A DNA stretch of 64,000 nucleotides from Isoetes taiwanensis. Its lineage: Eukaryota; Streptophyta; Lycopodiopsida; Isoetales; Isoetaceae. The translations under genes and the position numbers were made by a program. The stretch lies in contig JAJEKV010000031.1 of assembly GCA_021234155.1 (NCBI GenBank), positions 7,208,748 to 7,272,747 of the forward strand, read 5' to 3'. Below are positions 1 through 13,028 of this stretch, piece after piece (within the stretch, counting starts at the first letter, position 1; each line of letters starts with the position of its first letter). The notes under the pieces were generated by a model. That model made no database searches. It was not told where the DNA came from and saw only the letters and a program-made list of their open reading frames with translations.

Positions 1-2159
1 AAACGTCGATGAAGAACTCTGCAATAAGTAGCAAATGCCCAACCTGATGAACGACCCAAAAACGCATGCATCGCATGCGTGCGACGCATGCAATGCATGC
101 ATGCTCGTCTTGAGCAAGAATGCCGATTCGCTACGCGAATCGACGACATCTTTGCAATTCCATTGTTTCGTATATGTACATATTGCATTTCTAAAATTAG
201 GCTTAGCAACTTACCAAATTGTGAAGTTAAGCTTGGCAGCATCTGTTTTCCATGGAAGTAAAATGCTCAAAAAGCAGAGGATCTTAAGCCTCTCCTGCAA
301 CATGCATAAATCTTCCTATCCTTATCCTTCTAGCTTTTGCAAAACACATAGATCTACATCTTGCAGAGAATTGTTCTATGCATACAAATATCATGTCATA
401 TATAAAAAGTAACTGACTAGAAGACAAAAAATATTGACTATTTGCCTACACGTTTTTAGTTCAGGCACAAATTGCAGAATAGAGAAGGCAAGAAAAGATG
501 GCAGCATGCCCCGAGCAATACTCATCATTCTTAAATATATCTGAGTAAATATGAGCAAGCAAGACTGCCTAATGGTTATTTTTTGACTATTTAATCTGTT
601 AGTAAAAATTATCTCTATTGGAAGCACTTTGTTGTACAATTTTTTGGACGATGAAAGGCACTTGGGAGGATAGAATGTAAGCTATAGTTCTTTGCGACCA
701 TAACATCTGAAAGTTTTAGTACAAGGGTATATTAAGCAGTAATTCCATGTGCTTTGCATGCAGTGAGTGATAAATGCAGGTCCTAGGTTTATCTTACTTC
801 ATATATTTCCATCTTGCAGGCGTCTTTGCTGCATGTGGCTGATATCACAACAATCTTCAATTTCTTCCAGATGGTTGCGTTGTTGTGATATGCTTTTATG
901 CATACAAAAGTGAAAAGCCCTAATCATTTACTTCTTTATTTTAATTGTTCCTATGGTTATTCCTAATTGACAAGTTGCTTCGTAAACGCTCATGGCAGAA
1001 CAGAGACTCGGTTCAGACCTTTAGGATAAGGATGTTCCCATTGATTTTAAACTATGTGGCATTGACATTAAATCATTCAAGCTCAGAGTATCATCAAATA
1101 TTTTTCCTTTCTCTAATCACAGGTTATTATTCATAACTCCATGCCATAGCGCACACAAGACCTAGCGAGAATCTGGGACTGTTCAAATGGTCTTATTGTC
1201 TTATCATTTTATGGGCAATTACTCTAATTTTTTTATCTGTTTCATTAAGTATTTCAATCAATGCCAGACATTTGGTCAATGAATCTTGCCCTCGGAGATA
1301 TCCTATACAGTAAAAATCCTGGAAAAGATTGTTTTGTTTTTTTGACACCAGAGATGTGTTGGGCAGGTCAGTATCCGAGGTTCTATTTTCAAGCGTGACA
1401 ACAAAGGATTTTGCCAAAGTAGACTACTGAACCCTATCTCTTGCTTTGCCATTTTTGGCTTGATAAGATCCCTCTTTGTTCTTCATGCTCTTCATACTTC
1501 CATCTATGAAGGCTTCGTTTTCGAGAAGCAGGTAAACCGTCAAGTATTAGTTTTACATATTATCTCTAATATTCGAAATGTTGTTCTTAAGATGCATGTG
1601 ACTGCTAACTTTTAGGACTCAACAAAAAGTTTTAGATGCAAAAGTTGGAATAATACAATCTTTGCTTTGTAGATTAGGCTGCACTGTTTTGGCAAGAATC
1701 AGGAGGACATCCAATTCTCTTTATTTGATGTTGAGCCTAGTATTGTCTTACCTTTGTTGAGAATTGGTATATTTGCAATTATGATCTCTACCTAAGGGCT
1801 TCAGACCCTTTGAATCCCTTCACATGTAAGAACATTCTTTCAAACCCTTACAAATTTCTTTCACATCTTAATTCGTATCTGGCAGGTCATATTTACCATG
1901 GGGTGTAATGAACAATGGAATGATGGATGGGCCATGCAATGACATCAATAATAACCAAGTAAGGCATGCTCTTCTTTATGAAAATTCATGGTCCAGACAT
2001 TGATGCTAACTGTTAAAGATTGGGAAAACTTATAATTCAATGAGATATTACTATCCATTTAGATTTTAAATCCGTTTTCAAGTTATAGCCATGAGCTATT
2101 ATGTACGAGACCAAAACTACGCAACACTCAACCTATAGAAGTTTGTTTCCTCTCCTCAT
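1..2159. other. No recognisable gene; AT-rich non-coding DNA
   Basis: I see no recognisable coding sequence on either strand. Short open frames (for example 35-412) have no family signature and low-complexity composition. Two small structures stand out: a cluster of GCATGC/ATGCAT words at about 62-106 (overlapping RY-type CATGCA motifs), and an inverted repeat with arms ATATCACAACAA near 843 and TTGTTGTGATAT near 880. A stretch at about 1403-1525 stays open and ends at a plausible splice donor, but I cannot assign it. Confidence 0.6.
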
Positions 2160-2690
2160 ATAAACTATGATGGCTGGCTGCTATCTGTCATTGGAGTGGT
2201 ACCATATGCTGATCTTGTATTTTATTGTATATAAGACTTTAAAAGATTGAGTTGTAAAAGGTTCTGCCTCTGATGCTAAGGATGACTTCTGAATTCAATT
2301 TAGTCCCAAAGCTAGGATGTGATTCGTAGCTAGCTTCAAGGGCAATCTTATGGCTCTATCGACAACAAGCATGTTTTGAAAATGCGGAGCTTGACCTGTT
2401 CTTCAGTTTTATGCTGGAGCTTGTGCTGGTACTATTGACAAGCCTGCTACTTATCCACTACATATGGTCAGAGGGCGTTTGACAGTTCAGACAGCATCTT
2501 CGGGGAAATATGGATGCATGGTCCATGCAACCTCTACTATTGTAGAAGAGGAGGGCTAGAGCGCATTATACAAAGCCTAGCTGCTATCTATCATTGGAGT
2601 GGTACCATATGCTGATCTCGAATTTTGTTGTATATGGGACGCTAAAATATTGGATTGTAAAACGTTCTGCCTCTACACAAATGATTATTT
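2160..2690 (+). pseudogene. Mitochondrial adenine-nucleotide carrier (ADNT1-like) pseudogene, rearranged
   Basis: Conceptual translation gives mitochondrial-carrier segments. From about 2330 it reads RQQACFENAELDL, then GACAGT and TYPLHMVRGRLTVQT, then IVEEEG and IIGVVPYADLEF. This order matches the middle of plant ADNT1-type carriers, which move adenine nucleotides across the mitochondrial inner membrane. The PxD signature of the second carrier repeat is degraded to PLHMVRG. In-frame stops interrupt the EEEG and LYKA region, and there is a frameshift near 2390. The GVVPYADL segment and the sequence after it also occur upstream (about 2169-2274), so part of the gene is duplicated and out of order. 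No introns separate the segments, which suggests a processed copy, but I did not identify a poly-A tail or target duplication. It is not functional. Confidence 0.68.
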
Positions 2691-3208
2691 CTAATGTTCT
2701 ATTGTTTTTGTTCTAATGTTGTATTTTTGTGCAGTACACATGATATAGAAGAAGGTTTTGATAGTTGATTATGTAATATGCAACTGTATCCATTGAGGAT
2801 TTCCATATCTTGAATCACAGCTACACCAACTGAAATCTTTTCAGGTTTCTTCATAATGCACCTTCATAACCTGCAATATAATAATATTAGTGCAACAATT
2901 GGAACATGGAATTTTGCAGATGCCATAATTCAGTCTTATAATGATTATTTATGGCTATAACAAGATATGCAACATCCAATGTCCTGATTATTCACCATTC
3001 TTCTATATTCAATATTACATGGCATTTCGAGAAAGAAAGCGGATGTAACAATGGGTCCTAGGTATCCTTCCAGCTCTTTCTACATTCTTTAATGTAGGCA
3101 TGGATTGGGATCAAATATATGTTAAGATCAAGTTTAAAAATGTTAATAGGCAGATACACTCAATCCTTTCATGTCCTACAAACTATATTGAATCGATTAT
3201 TTTATCCA
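2691..3208. other. No recognisable feature
   Basis: AT-rich sequence without a convincing open frame, RNA gene or repeat. Confidence 0.6.
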
Positions 3209-4787
3209 TCAACTGTGACGAGCCTGCCGAGTTGACCCTCCTGGCAACTCGGGATCTTGTCAAAACTTGCGAAAACTCTTACTAGGTTGGTGTGGCAAAC
3301 AGTTGAGTATGGTGAAGAATTGAATCTTCCTTGACAATTGAACTTTCATTCTTCAAATTCAATGGACAAATTCTATAAACTCAATATCCATCAAGTACAA
3401 TGTGAATTCACTACACAATATAATAAAATGCAGCAGTTTTGCTCACAATCTTCTAGCGCGACCATGCTCTTCGGCTACATTGTCTCCGTTAGCTTGACCA
3501 CTGCTTGTTAACTCACTGCACATACACTTACTGGGGTTAGTCCTCGTGACTAAGTGGGGATCCCTGGCTGCCACTGCATGCATGGAAATACTCTGGAAAT
3601 CTTGGATAAGCACAAACACAGACGGAAAATCCTACATGAGTACAGTGCTAAGACAACGACAACATAATCCAAGTAAATACCAACCTCTGAGCAACAAAAG
3701 AACGTAGCCAGAATAACAAAACATCAGAAATATAGCTCCGGGACAATGGGTAGCTCAGCCAGCCTACATGCAGGCCCTGTTAGCAGAGAAATGCCCAGCC
3801 AGCTCACATTCCGAGCCCCGTTGGCGGAGTTGGTGGGGTAAACCTCGTATGCGCATACCCTTTACCATTGAATCCGGTCCTTTTATATACAAATACATCA
3901 TATCCCTCTCAGCTTCTCTTCAACTAGACTAGCTTAGGCTTGCAAATCTCGGCAAAAAGGCCTCTATACCCCTCTGAGGCAGCATCAATCTCTATCTTTG
4001 AAGAAGTCCAATGCAAATCAACCATTCCTAGCTATGCCCAAATGCTTAAAAAGAATCCACATGCATCAATTCAGCTTTTCTCAATTAGATCCCATGCCAT
4101 CTGCTTAAGCAAAGCCTAAACAATCTGCTTCTACAATTTCTATGTTCACATCAACTCATAAGCACCCAAATATCTTATCAAAAGCATGAACAAATTTAGG
4201 CGTAGAAGCAACTATGATTTCTTACCTCTGGAGTTTTTACACGCCATAGTTCCTTGGAAATACATAGCCATAACCCTCTTAACAAATCATCATAGATCTA
4301 ACCATGGCAGTCCATATCAAATCTCAAATTAACTCAGCAAAACCCCACCTTAGAATTTCTTCGCGGATAGACCTCTGGACCCCTTGCAATTGATTGTGCC
4401 TCCAAAGATCGTCTTCTAACTCCAAGAATCAAACTGCAGAAGAACATACATAGTGCAGTCAATTCTGACCCAGCATCACAATTTCTGTCATAACTTTCTC
4501 ATACGGATGATTTTTGGCCTGATCAGACCCATTCCGGAAAGCTAACTTAAATATCTTTCCAGCAAAAGAAAAATCACCTGAAAAGGATCATGGGTCGCCG
4601 AGATATGATGCTTCAAACATCGGGTTCTAAAACTGCACAGAATTGCTCCCTGCCTTCATGCTCTGCAACAATACTTTCTCCAAAGAGACAAGACCCTGGT
4701 CTCATGCTGCATACATGCCATGAATATGTATATATGTACATAAATATGTATATTAACCCATCAAGTGGCCAGGACTGTTACATCAAC
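3209..4787. mobile_element. Solo LTR with 5-bp target-site duplication
   Basis: The block 3214-4782 (1569 bp) begins TGTGACGAGCCTGCC and ends GGCCAGGACTGTTACA, so it starts TG and ends CA with imperfect inverted termini (TGTGAC against TGTAAC read from the other end). It is flanked on both sides by TCAAC (3209-3213 and 4783-4787), the 5-bp duplication expected of an LTR retroelement integrase. No gag or pol sequence lies inside, and a second LTR is absent, so it is a solo LTR. A TATA-like stretch lies near 3892-3900. The length would suit a Ty3-type element. Orientation is not settled. Confidence 0.68.
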
Positions 4788-7700
4788 AAGTCATTATTTA
4801 TTATTGTCATAGCAATTGCAAACTGCATTGTATAGCAATCAAGCTCCACATGTCTATTGAAGCCTTTAATAAAGTTCAAAGCTGAAACCTCCAAAATCTA
4901 TAGATGTTTTTCTTTAAAATATACCAATCCTATGATTAGATCAATACCATTTTGTCTCCCTCTCTCATTACACATAAATTGGTTCGTATTTTGCCAGTAA
5001 TTGGTATGTAAGTTAACATAGACTAGGATGGTATTGCAAAACAAATTAGGATAAAATTGCAAATGTGGAAACATGTATATATTGTATACACTACATCTAG
5101 GTTGCAATTGTATGGCAAGTAGTTTGTTGGAACAGTGCAATGGGCTCCAATTCACATGTCATGGACATTTAGGAAGCCATATACCCATATTCCCATGTCA
5201 CGAACATATAGAAGGCCATAGAGCTGGAACATGCATTTATTCATAATAGATGCATTTTTTTTGTGATTACCACGCATTTGTTGCATTTGTTCATGATGCA
5301 TCCACATTCTTTAACCACCTCTCACAATATTTTGAGATAAACACTTTTAGATTTGGCAAGCAAGTCAAAACTCAATAAATAGCTCCAGATAAACTATTGG
5401 CATTAAGGCTTAGATTTTAAGATACAATTCCTTTACGACAACACAAATTCCTCTTTAGCATCCGAAGATTTCAAGGATTTAGAGTCGATTAAGAATAGAA
5501 GTAAAATATATATAGAGCCAAATGTGTAATCCTACATGCACACCAGAAAATTGAAAAATCACAACCTTCTTTTAATCCATATACAATGCTATAGTTATGA
5601 ACTTTATGTAACTGCATACCTATATGCAATCAGATCTTACCCTTCACTTATATCGAAACTTGGAGCAGTGATAAATATCTTAAAAAAAATTATGCAGTAT
5701 CATTAGCACAAGGTGAAAGATTTACGACATGATTAAACTATGTACACCACTAGCAGAGTAATAATGTTGTTCACTAGAATAGAAATTTAGATGACCTATT
5801 TATTGTAATTCCACATGGGTGAATCTGTTGGTAATTTATGTCCTAAAAGTACAATATATTTTGTCATCTATACAACTTAAAAAATTTCAAAGGAATAGCC
5901 ATTGTTATTTCAATACATAGACCATCATTGGTGCCTGCAAATGTATAAATTAAAAGATAACACAAATGATTGTCATACTGGGGCAATTCAACACACCTAG
6001 CACAAGCAATTTTGCTATTCTTATCAGATCTACATCTAAAAGCTCATAATTCCTTGCAATGAAACCATTATGCCTGACAACCTCATCATCCCTTGCAACG
6101 AAACCGTACCAATGCATTTGACATGCACATCTTGGTATTGTTGGACATCTATGCTATGCAACCCCACCCCTCAACATACAAGATTATTGCTAAGCCCGAC
6201 AACGCGAATAGTTGCAGTGGAAATGCCCAAATTTTTGTATATGAAATGCATATGGCAAGAATGCAAATTTTGAACTCCATTGTTGCTCCCACAACCACCT
6301 TTCAAATTGTTACTAGGCCCGGCAACGCTGGGCACCATAACTAGTCCTAACAAGTTATAACAAGGCCGTTGTTGTCGTATGGTTGTGACAAGGTGCTCAA
6401 TTAGCTGACCATGAGCATGAGCCTCCAAAGGCATATGAAATACAAGTATGACAAAGAGGTTCTATTAATTACACTCTATGCCAACTCCTTTCGTCAAGGG
6501 CACTTTGAGTGTGCAGAGCTTACATGTATAGTTGACGCATTGCAGGCATCAATGGCCAATAGTAATGAAAATTTGATGATTCCAGAACTAACTACTGCAA
6601 CTACTTACCTTTAGAAATGTACTGTACAAGTTACATATAGTTGAGCATGATAATCTGAGAGCTTGCATGCCTTCTCTCAGGCCTGAACCTCTAGGATATA
6701 ACATTAGTATAGATACTGGCATTATTTACATATTTCTACAACAATTAAATATGGATCTTGCTCTTCATATTGCATGACTAGAAACTTGCTACAGAAATCG
6801 TAGCTTTTGTTTGATGGCATCATGTTCTACAGAAATAGTAGCTTTTGTTTGATGGCATCAAGAGGTATTTGCAAGCATTGAAAACATCTTCTGGCAGATT
6901 ACTATCCAGAGTTAATTCCAATTGACATAGGATATATTTCTTAGAATATCAACCAGTGGTACTTTGACATATCAAATTCCTATGCTTCTGGTTTCAAAGT
7001 GGTAGTCCATGATATATTGAACACTCCAACAAATGAACACTCCAAATGCCACAGACATGGTAGACACTGCTTTTACATACATGGATGGTCATACGATGCA
7101 ACCTTATTTGGTCCTTTTGCATATACAGTATTCAATGCTTTGATCCATCTGCCATGAAACACAGATATACTAGGCACTCAGACTTGCTAATTATCACATC
7201 TCTTTTGGTGCCACCACCTACAAAATCAAATGCAAAGAGCAATCCCCGTGTCCACACATGACTCTGGGTGCATGTTTGGAAAACAAAAAAAGGCAGAAAA
7301 CAGATGCATAAGCACCAGGGAAGGTAGATGTGTGAAGCAGTACTTGGGTTCAACCACAGAGGTTTTCAGCTTGCCTCTAATGGATACACTATATGGGTTA
7401 CATATAGTGCACACAACCCTTCTAATTACTGCGGTAATTTTACCCTAGTAAGCAGCAGCTTGCTACATGGTTTAGCTTTGGGGATACATGTCAAATATGC
7501 CAATGATTAGATGTTGTATTTAATTACAAAAATCTTGTGGCGGAATGATGATTTACTGCTTTTGGATGGTCCTTCAAAAGATAGAGTTATGCTTGAATAT
7601 AAACATTGCCCTAGCTCTTTTTGTAGCACCTGAAGCACCAAGTGTTAAATTACATTTTAAAGTCTAAACATTACATAACCAAAATCTGAGGCCTGCCTCA

Positions 7701-9120
7701 ATTTGTCGAATCTTCAATCTAAGATTGTATTGGTTAAATCCATCTTTGCATTAATACTGAAGCAATCACGTAGACATGAGAAAACATGCTTAGAGCTAGT
7801 AGGACAGACCACCTGGAACCTTTACTGTGTGAAAATATTACTGAAATGGTCCAAAACCTCCTTTCAAGATGCAGTATCACATCTGGAGTTTTTCCGAAGG
7901 TGAAATAAAATCATGACTGTTTTGAAGATCTAGAAAAAGACCAGAAGATGTAGTGCCACTAAAATAGAGCATGAAAAGCAAGGAAGAATAACAAATGCTT
8001 ATCTATAGTTTGTTGTAGCTGACCTGCAAAATTCTGTAATCTGGCTAGAAGACTTATCCCCAAGGCATTCGGCTTACCTCCACAAAACTCCGTTGAAACC
8101 AATGCCCACTTGGGATTTTTTGGATCAGCCAGAAGGTCATCTTAGTTTAGGCTCATGAACAAGACAATGCATAGCTGCCTCCATCTTTAATTTTGGACGC
8201 CTTAGTTTTAGCTGCATATCTGTTGTGTATTGTCTTATGCCCACTTTGTGTGTATTTTTAGTTTAAAGCAAATCCATGCCAAGTTTCTCATGATTTTTAA
8301 AAGGTGATTCTGCAACAAACATGAGCTAAGATTTTAGGGGACATTCTTCTTTCAAAAACTGAAGATGGAAAAACTTGTTGATGCATAACATCGTATTTTG
8401 AGGGGCTCCCATCATCGAGTTGAATTCTATTATGGTCTAGAGATTCTCTTAGGAAATCTGTTGAATTTGTTGAAAGAAGTGCCTAGGCTACCCATACATG
8501 AATTGGTTGGGGCTAACTTTCACTGAGCATTAGCTAACTTTCATTTACTTTCATTAGCATTTGTTGCATGAAAATCGTGATTACTTTTGTTCCATGAGCA
8601 AATTTTATGATGTTAACCCAGCGTATGTTTGCAATGTTCTATAAGACGGATAATTCTAGTGGCATTATAATCCTACTTCTATAAGATGTATGTTAGTACA
8701 CTTCAATATAGTTTTTTTTTTTTCAAACGGTACATGTCAAGAATTGAGGGTAGCGGATCCATACTTACAAATAGATGCCATTATATTGGTTTTTCTAAAC
8801 GGGTTCCATGCCTTTTAGGTCTTGGATTGGAACTTTTGGTTTTCCATGGGCGATGTGGCAAATTTTTGGTGATATGCCAAGATCTGGGCGATATAGACAT
8901 GGTGATGAAACTTAGAGCAATTTTTGTTACCACGAGGGTGCTTATTTGACTTGTCCTTGACTTATTGACTGTATTTCCTTGAGTTTGATATTCAACTTGA
9001 GCCAGGATAAGGTGTACATTCTTGAAATGTTGACTACTTGGACCTTGCATGCTTACTTTTGAATTTAAACTTATTCCAGGGGAATCTTCGACCATGTAAT
9101 TGGCACGCTCTTCCAAGTTG
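4788..9120. other. Non-coding, AT-rich; one small tandem duplication
   Basis: No recognisable genes. The short open frames here have no protein signature. The only clear structure is a tandem duplication of about 37 bp at about 6791-6861, each copy containing GTAGCTTTTGTTTGATGGCA. Confidence 0.6.
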
Positions 9121-11560
9121 AACAAGGCCAGGGCTTTGCGCGGCTGCCCCCACTAGAGGGGAGAGGCCTGGCCCCAAAAAAGTCCCCGAGGCAACCTTTC
9201 CTAGTGGCGCTCCTCCGAGAGGTCGTATGCTAATGCCCCCCCGCCAGAGCTTGGTTTCCCTATCCAACCGTTGAATCCTCCGTTCAAGGACCCTGCTTCG
9301 AGCAAGTTCAAAAAAATCCAAGATCGGTCCGAGAGAACTTATCAAACCGTGAACCACCCATGAAACTTGGTCCCCAGGGTAATGTCAATGTTCTGGGTCC
9401 ATTTGCAGAGCCAATTCACAGTTCTGGAGTGGGAGAGGACTTTTGGGGTGAGTTGCTTCCGGGGGGTTTAAAGGGTTCTTCTTTTGGCATCGACACTCTC
9501 CCTCCACATGATGATACAACGCAAGGTCCTGTTCAAATCTGACTAGGACATGACCTCCGAAACATAAACCCTATGTGTTGCTATGTTACTGTAGGGTTTA
9601 CGTTATGGAGGTCGAATTTTGGCCATTTGCACTTGGAACATGGTCGAGAAGCTGTCATTGAAGATGCGAAGTAATAGGAACTCATGGAATGGGGTTTGGA
9701 TTTATTATCCTCCCAATGTGGCAATTAGAAGTGAAGAGTGCTTTTTGCAGTAGCAAGATTGTTTGGGATTATTTGGGATGGCCGATTGATCCAAACCCCA
9801 TGTTTTCAGTGGCCGTGCTCTTCATGCATGTTTAGAGATGATGCACCGAGTTATCCATGAAAACGACCACGTTTCGGCCTCTAAAACGTAAACCCTATGT
9901 GTTGCTAGGTTCTTGAAGGGTTTACATTTCGAATGTCGAGTTTTGGTCTTTTGCACTTAGAACACATGCTTTGATATGGATATGGTGTGTTAGAACCTCC
10001 ACCTTGCTTCAGGCAACCAATCTTTATGCAAATTTTGCAAAATGGTATTAATTACATTAGGATCCCTGAAGCAAAATGAGGTAGTTGCAATCAGATCTAA
10101 ATATCTCGAGTTGTGATGATCTTTTCAAATGAATTTTGGAGGAACAACAAGAGAAAAGTTGTGAATGAGATGTGCAAAAAAACATGGCTCAATTTGACTC
10201 TGGGATTTTCGAGAAAATCGGGTTCAAATTTGGAAGAAAATTTGATCAGTGCACTTCCCTGAGACAAAAAAAAGAAAGTTTGCACACTCAAATGATGATA
10301 TCTCGAGTTTTAGGATTAAATAAAATTTGTAGGATCATATTGAAAAAATTTTGGCCTGATCTGGGACTAGGATGATGGAGAAAAACGAGTTCAAAGTGGT
10401 CAAAATTCTGTCAGAAAACTTTTACAAAAAACCAGCAAGCAGTTTTCTTGGATCTCGAACTTTATGGGTTTCTTTGCATGATTTCAACTGTCACAAGTTT
10501 GAATAAGACCTGTGCTGGGTCAATAATTCCAACTCTTTTGGGCACTTCTATTAAAGATAGTCTGTATATAATTAGCTTTTGACTTATAATTGCCACAGCG
10601 GGAGGAGATAGATCCAAAACCCATTCCGTCAGTTCCTATTGCTTCACGTCTTCAACTGCAACTTCTTGACCATGTCCCAAGTGCAAACGACCAAAACTCG
10701 ACCTCCATAACGTAAACCCTACAAAGAGGTCGAAACGTAGTTGGAGCCTAGATGGCACGTTGGAACCCATGTGGCATGGTTGAGCCACCTTGGCATGTTG
10801 GAGCCTAGGTGGCATGTTTGAGCCACCTTGGCATGTTGGAGCACACGTGGCATGGTTGACCCACCTTGGCATGTTTGGACCCTAGGTGGCATGTTTGAGC
10901 CACCTTGCCATGTTAGAGCCTAGGTGGCATGTAGGAGCTCGCGTGGCAAGTTTGAGCCACCTTGGCATGTTTGAGCCACTTTGGCATGCTGGAGCCCACG
11001 TGACATGTGCGGAGCCAAATGGTAGATCCTATGGGCACAAGATTTGAACCAGCATTAAAAAATATTTCATTAGAAATGGCATTTTTAGGCCATTAATGTT
11101 TGAATTGCAACGTTGAAGCCATCTTGGCACGTTGGAGCCTAGGTGGCATGTTTGAGCCACCTTGGCATGTTGGAGCCCACGTGGCATGGTTGAGCCACCT
11201 TGGCATGTTGGAGCCTAGGTGGCATGTTTGAGCCACCTTGGCATGTTGGAGCCGTGGCATGGTTGAGCCACCTTGGCATCCTGGAGCCTAGGTGGCATAT
11301 TGAATCCCACGTGGCAAGTGTGAGCCACCTTGGCATGTTTGAGCCACCTTGGCATGCTGGAGCCCACGTGACATGTGCGGAGACAAATGTTAGATTCTAG
11401 GGGCACAACATTTGAACCATAAAAAATAACACATGAAATCAAGTATACCATTAAAAAGTATTTCATTAAGAATGGCATTTTTAGGCCATTAATGTTTGAA
11501 TTGGAATATTGGAGCCACCTTGGCATGTTGGAGCCTAGGTGGCGTGTTCCAATGAAAATA
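9121..11560. mobile_element. Foldback-like repeat element, copy 1
   Basis: This is a non-coding element related to 42211-46510. Shared modules include TTTCCCTATCCAACCGTTGA and TGCTTCGAGCAAGTTCAAA near 9265-9315. Others are paired, inverted GTAAACCCT/AGGGTTTAC words near 9570-9605, 9885-9930 and 10710, and a minisatellite from about 10735. The inverted modules face each other, so the element can fold back on itself. A stretch at about 9970-10560 has no counterpart in the second copy and looks like a later insertion. No transposase is visible, so it would be non-autonomous. Boundaries are approximate and no target duplication was found. Confidence 0.55.
10735..11545. repeat. Hairpin minisatellite, about 38-bp unit
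   Basis: Repeated units of the type GAGCCTAGGTGGCATGTTT followed by GAGCCACCTTGGCATGTTG. Within a unit AGGTGGC and GCCACCT are inverted copies eight bases apart, so each unit can form a small hairpin. The array is split by unrelated sequence at about 11000-11105 and 11390-11510. The flanks of the two gaps resemble each other, so the array was itself duplicated. The reverse complement of this repeat is attached to the related element at 46190-46510. The long open frames through it, on either strand, are products of the periodicity and not genes. Confidence 0.85.
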
Positions 11561-12954
11561 ATGCAAAGAAGTCAAGTTTCAAGTGATTTCCCAAAACCAA
11601 GAAAAGGCACTCTAAGCAAAACCTATGCCACGGACAAATAATCCCGAATTTTGATGCCATTTTAGTTCAAACAAGTGTCGTAATGTGCAAAGAATCTATA
11701 ACCAAAAGTCTCGCCCCAAAACATGTGTAGAACCTGTTCAATTTTGACGAATTGACCAAGTCAAAATAAGGTCAATGTTCCTGGCAGAATTCAATTTTTC
11801 GTAAAATGAGCAAATGAGATATCCTTTCAATTCTAACACCTCGCTTGCAAGCATAGTGCATCAGGTTTTCTCAACAAGAAATATGCAAATGTGACCTCAA
11901 AAATCAATTTTCGGCTGACAGACTTTCACTTTGCAACAATGATTTAGAACTTAAGATTTTTAAGTTATTTGATGATGTTTCTTGAACGTTTTTGTCTAAA
12001 ATGAGTTGTGGCGAAGGGGGATAAGAGGAAACTAGCTATAGGCAAGCCTGGAGTAGATATGCTAGTTTTATCATTTTCTATTTTCGCACGCATTCCAATA
12101 AATCGATTTTGGGGGTCTAAATTTTTGGCCAAATTCAATTTTTTCATAGCCCATTAACACTTTGGAATAAGAAAATTTAGATTATAAGGATTTTTTGTTT
12201 TTAGGGCAAGAATGGCTAGGGATGGGTGATTTGGCAACAAAGGTGATGACTTGGCAAGAAAAGGGTGATATGGCAGTGTGAGGGTGGTGATGTGGCAAGA
12301 AAATTAGCAAACAAATTTTCTCCCAGTCAAAAACTTTTTGTGACATGGATATGACATGGTGATGATGTGGGGGTGATATAGTGGAACCTTTGACATGTAT
12401 GCACAATGGTGCTTGGATTTTGAGATTTTTAGGCTAACTTTTTGCCTTTTCTATGAATGTCATGTCAAAGTTGTACGTTCACTCTCCATCCTTGTTTTTT
12501 AAGGAGAGAATATGGTTTTGGACTTTAGAAATGGCTGAATTGAATGGAATCTTAGCAATTTCTCATATGTGATGGATGAATGGTGTACTTTTGACTAGGA
12601 AAAAAGGTCTTCCTAACTTTGGTCTCGACAAATGGCAATGGTGTAAAAGGGAGAAAATGATGTATAAAGAGATGATTTTTTTTTGGTGGAACAATGGTAG
12701 TAAAGTCTTGGGAAATAGCAAATCATGCAAAGTACTATTGAATTTCGAGTGGTCTTCCAAACTTTAACTTTGGGATATTCAACCTTTGACTTCAAGTGTT
12801 CAGCCTGCTTACATACATGATCAAATGTCCTTCAAGAAATGCTTATGTAATGCCAAACTAGTGTCCATCTTTGGTTCTTCACTACAAATTGCCAAGTGAT
12901 GGATGTCTTCAACTTTCACGCTCTACAACCTCACACACACACATGTATAAAGCC
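11561..12954. other. No recognisable gene
   Basis: AT-rich sequence with a locally repetitive GTGATGTGGCAAG-like motif at about 12220-12370. I see no supported coding region. Confidence 0.55.
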
Positions 12955-13028
12955 AAATGCTAGTGAAGTGTGTCAAGCATGCATATAGCGCAAATGCTAG
13001 TGAAGTGTGTCAAGCATGCATATAGCGC
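12955..13028. repeat. Tandem duplication of 37 bp
   Basis: Two adjacent, essentially identical copies of a 37-bp unit starting near AAATGCTAGTGAAGTGTGTC. It is followed at about 13090-13270 by an A-rich stretch with irregular CCTTAAGAAACCA-type repeats. Confidence 0.85.

Noticed and set aside
35-412. 125-residue open frame at the left edge
   Set aside because: Low complexity, no domain, no coding-like composition, and it crosses the GCATGC cluster.
11139-11526. Open frames through the minisatellite (also 46228-46580)
   Set aside because: They repeat the same short peptide because the 38-bp unit lacks stops in some frames; both strands are open and copies vary in frame.
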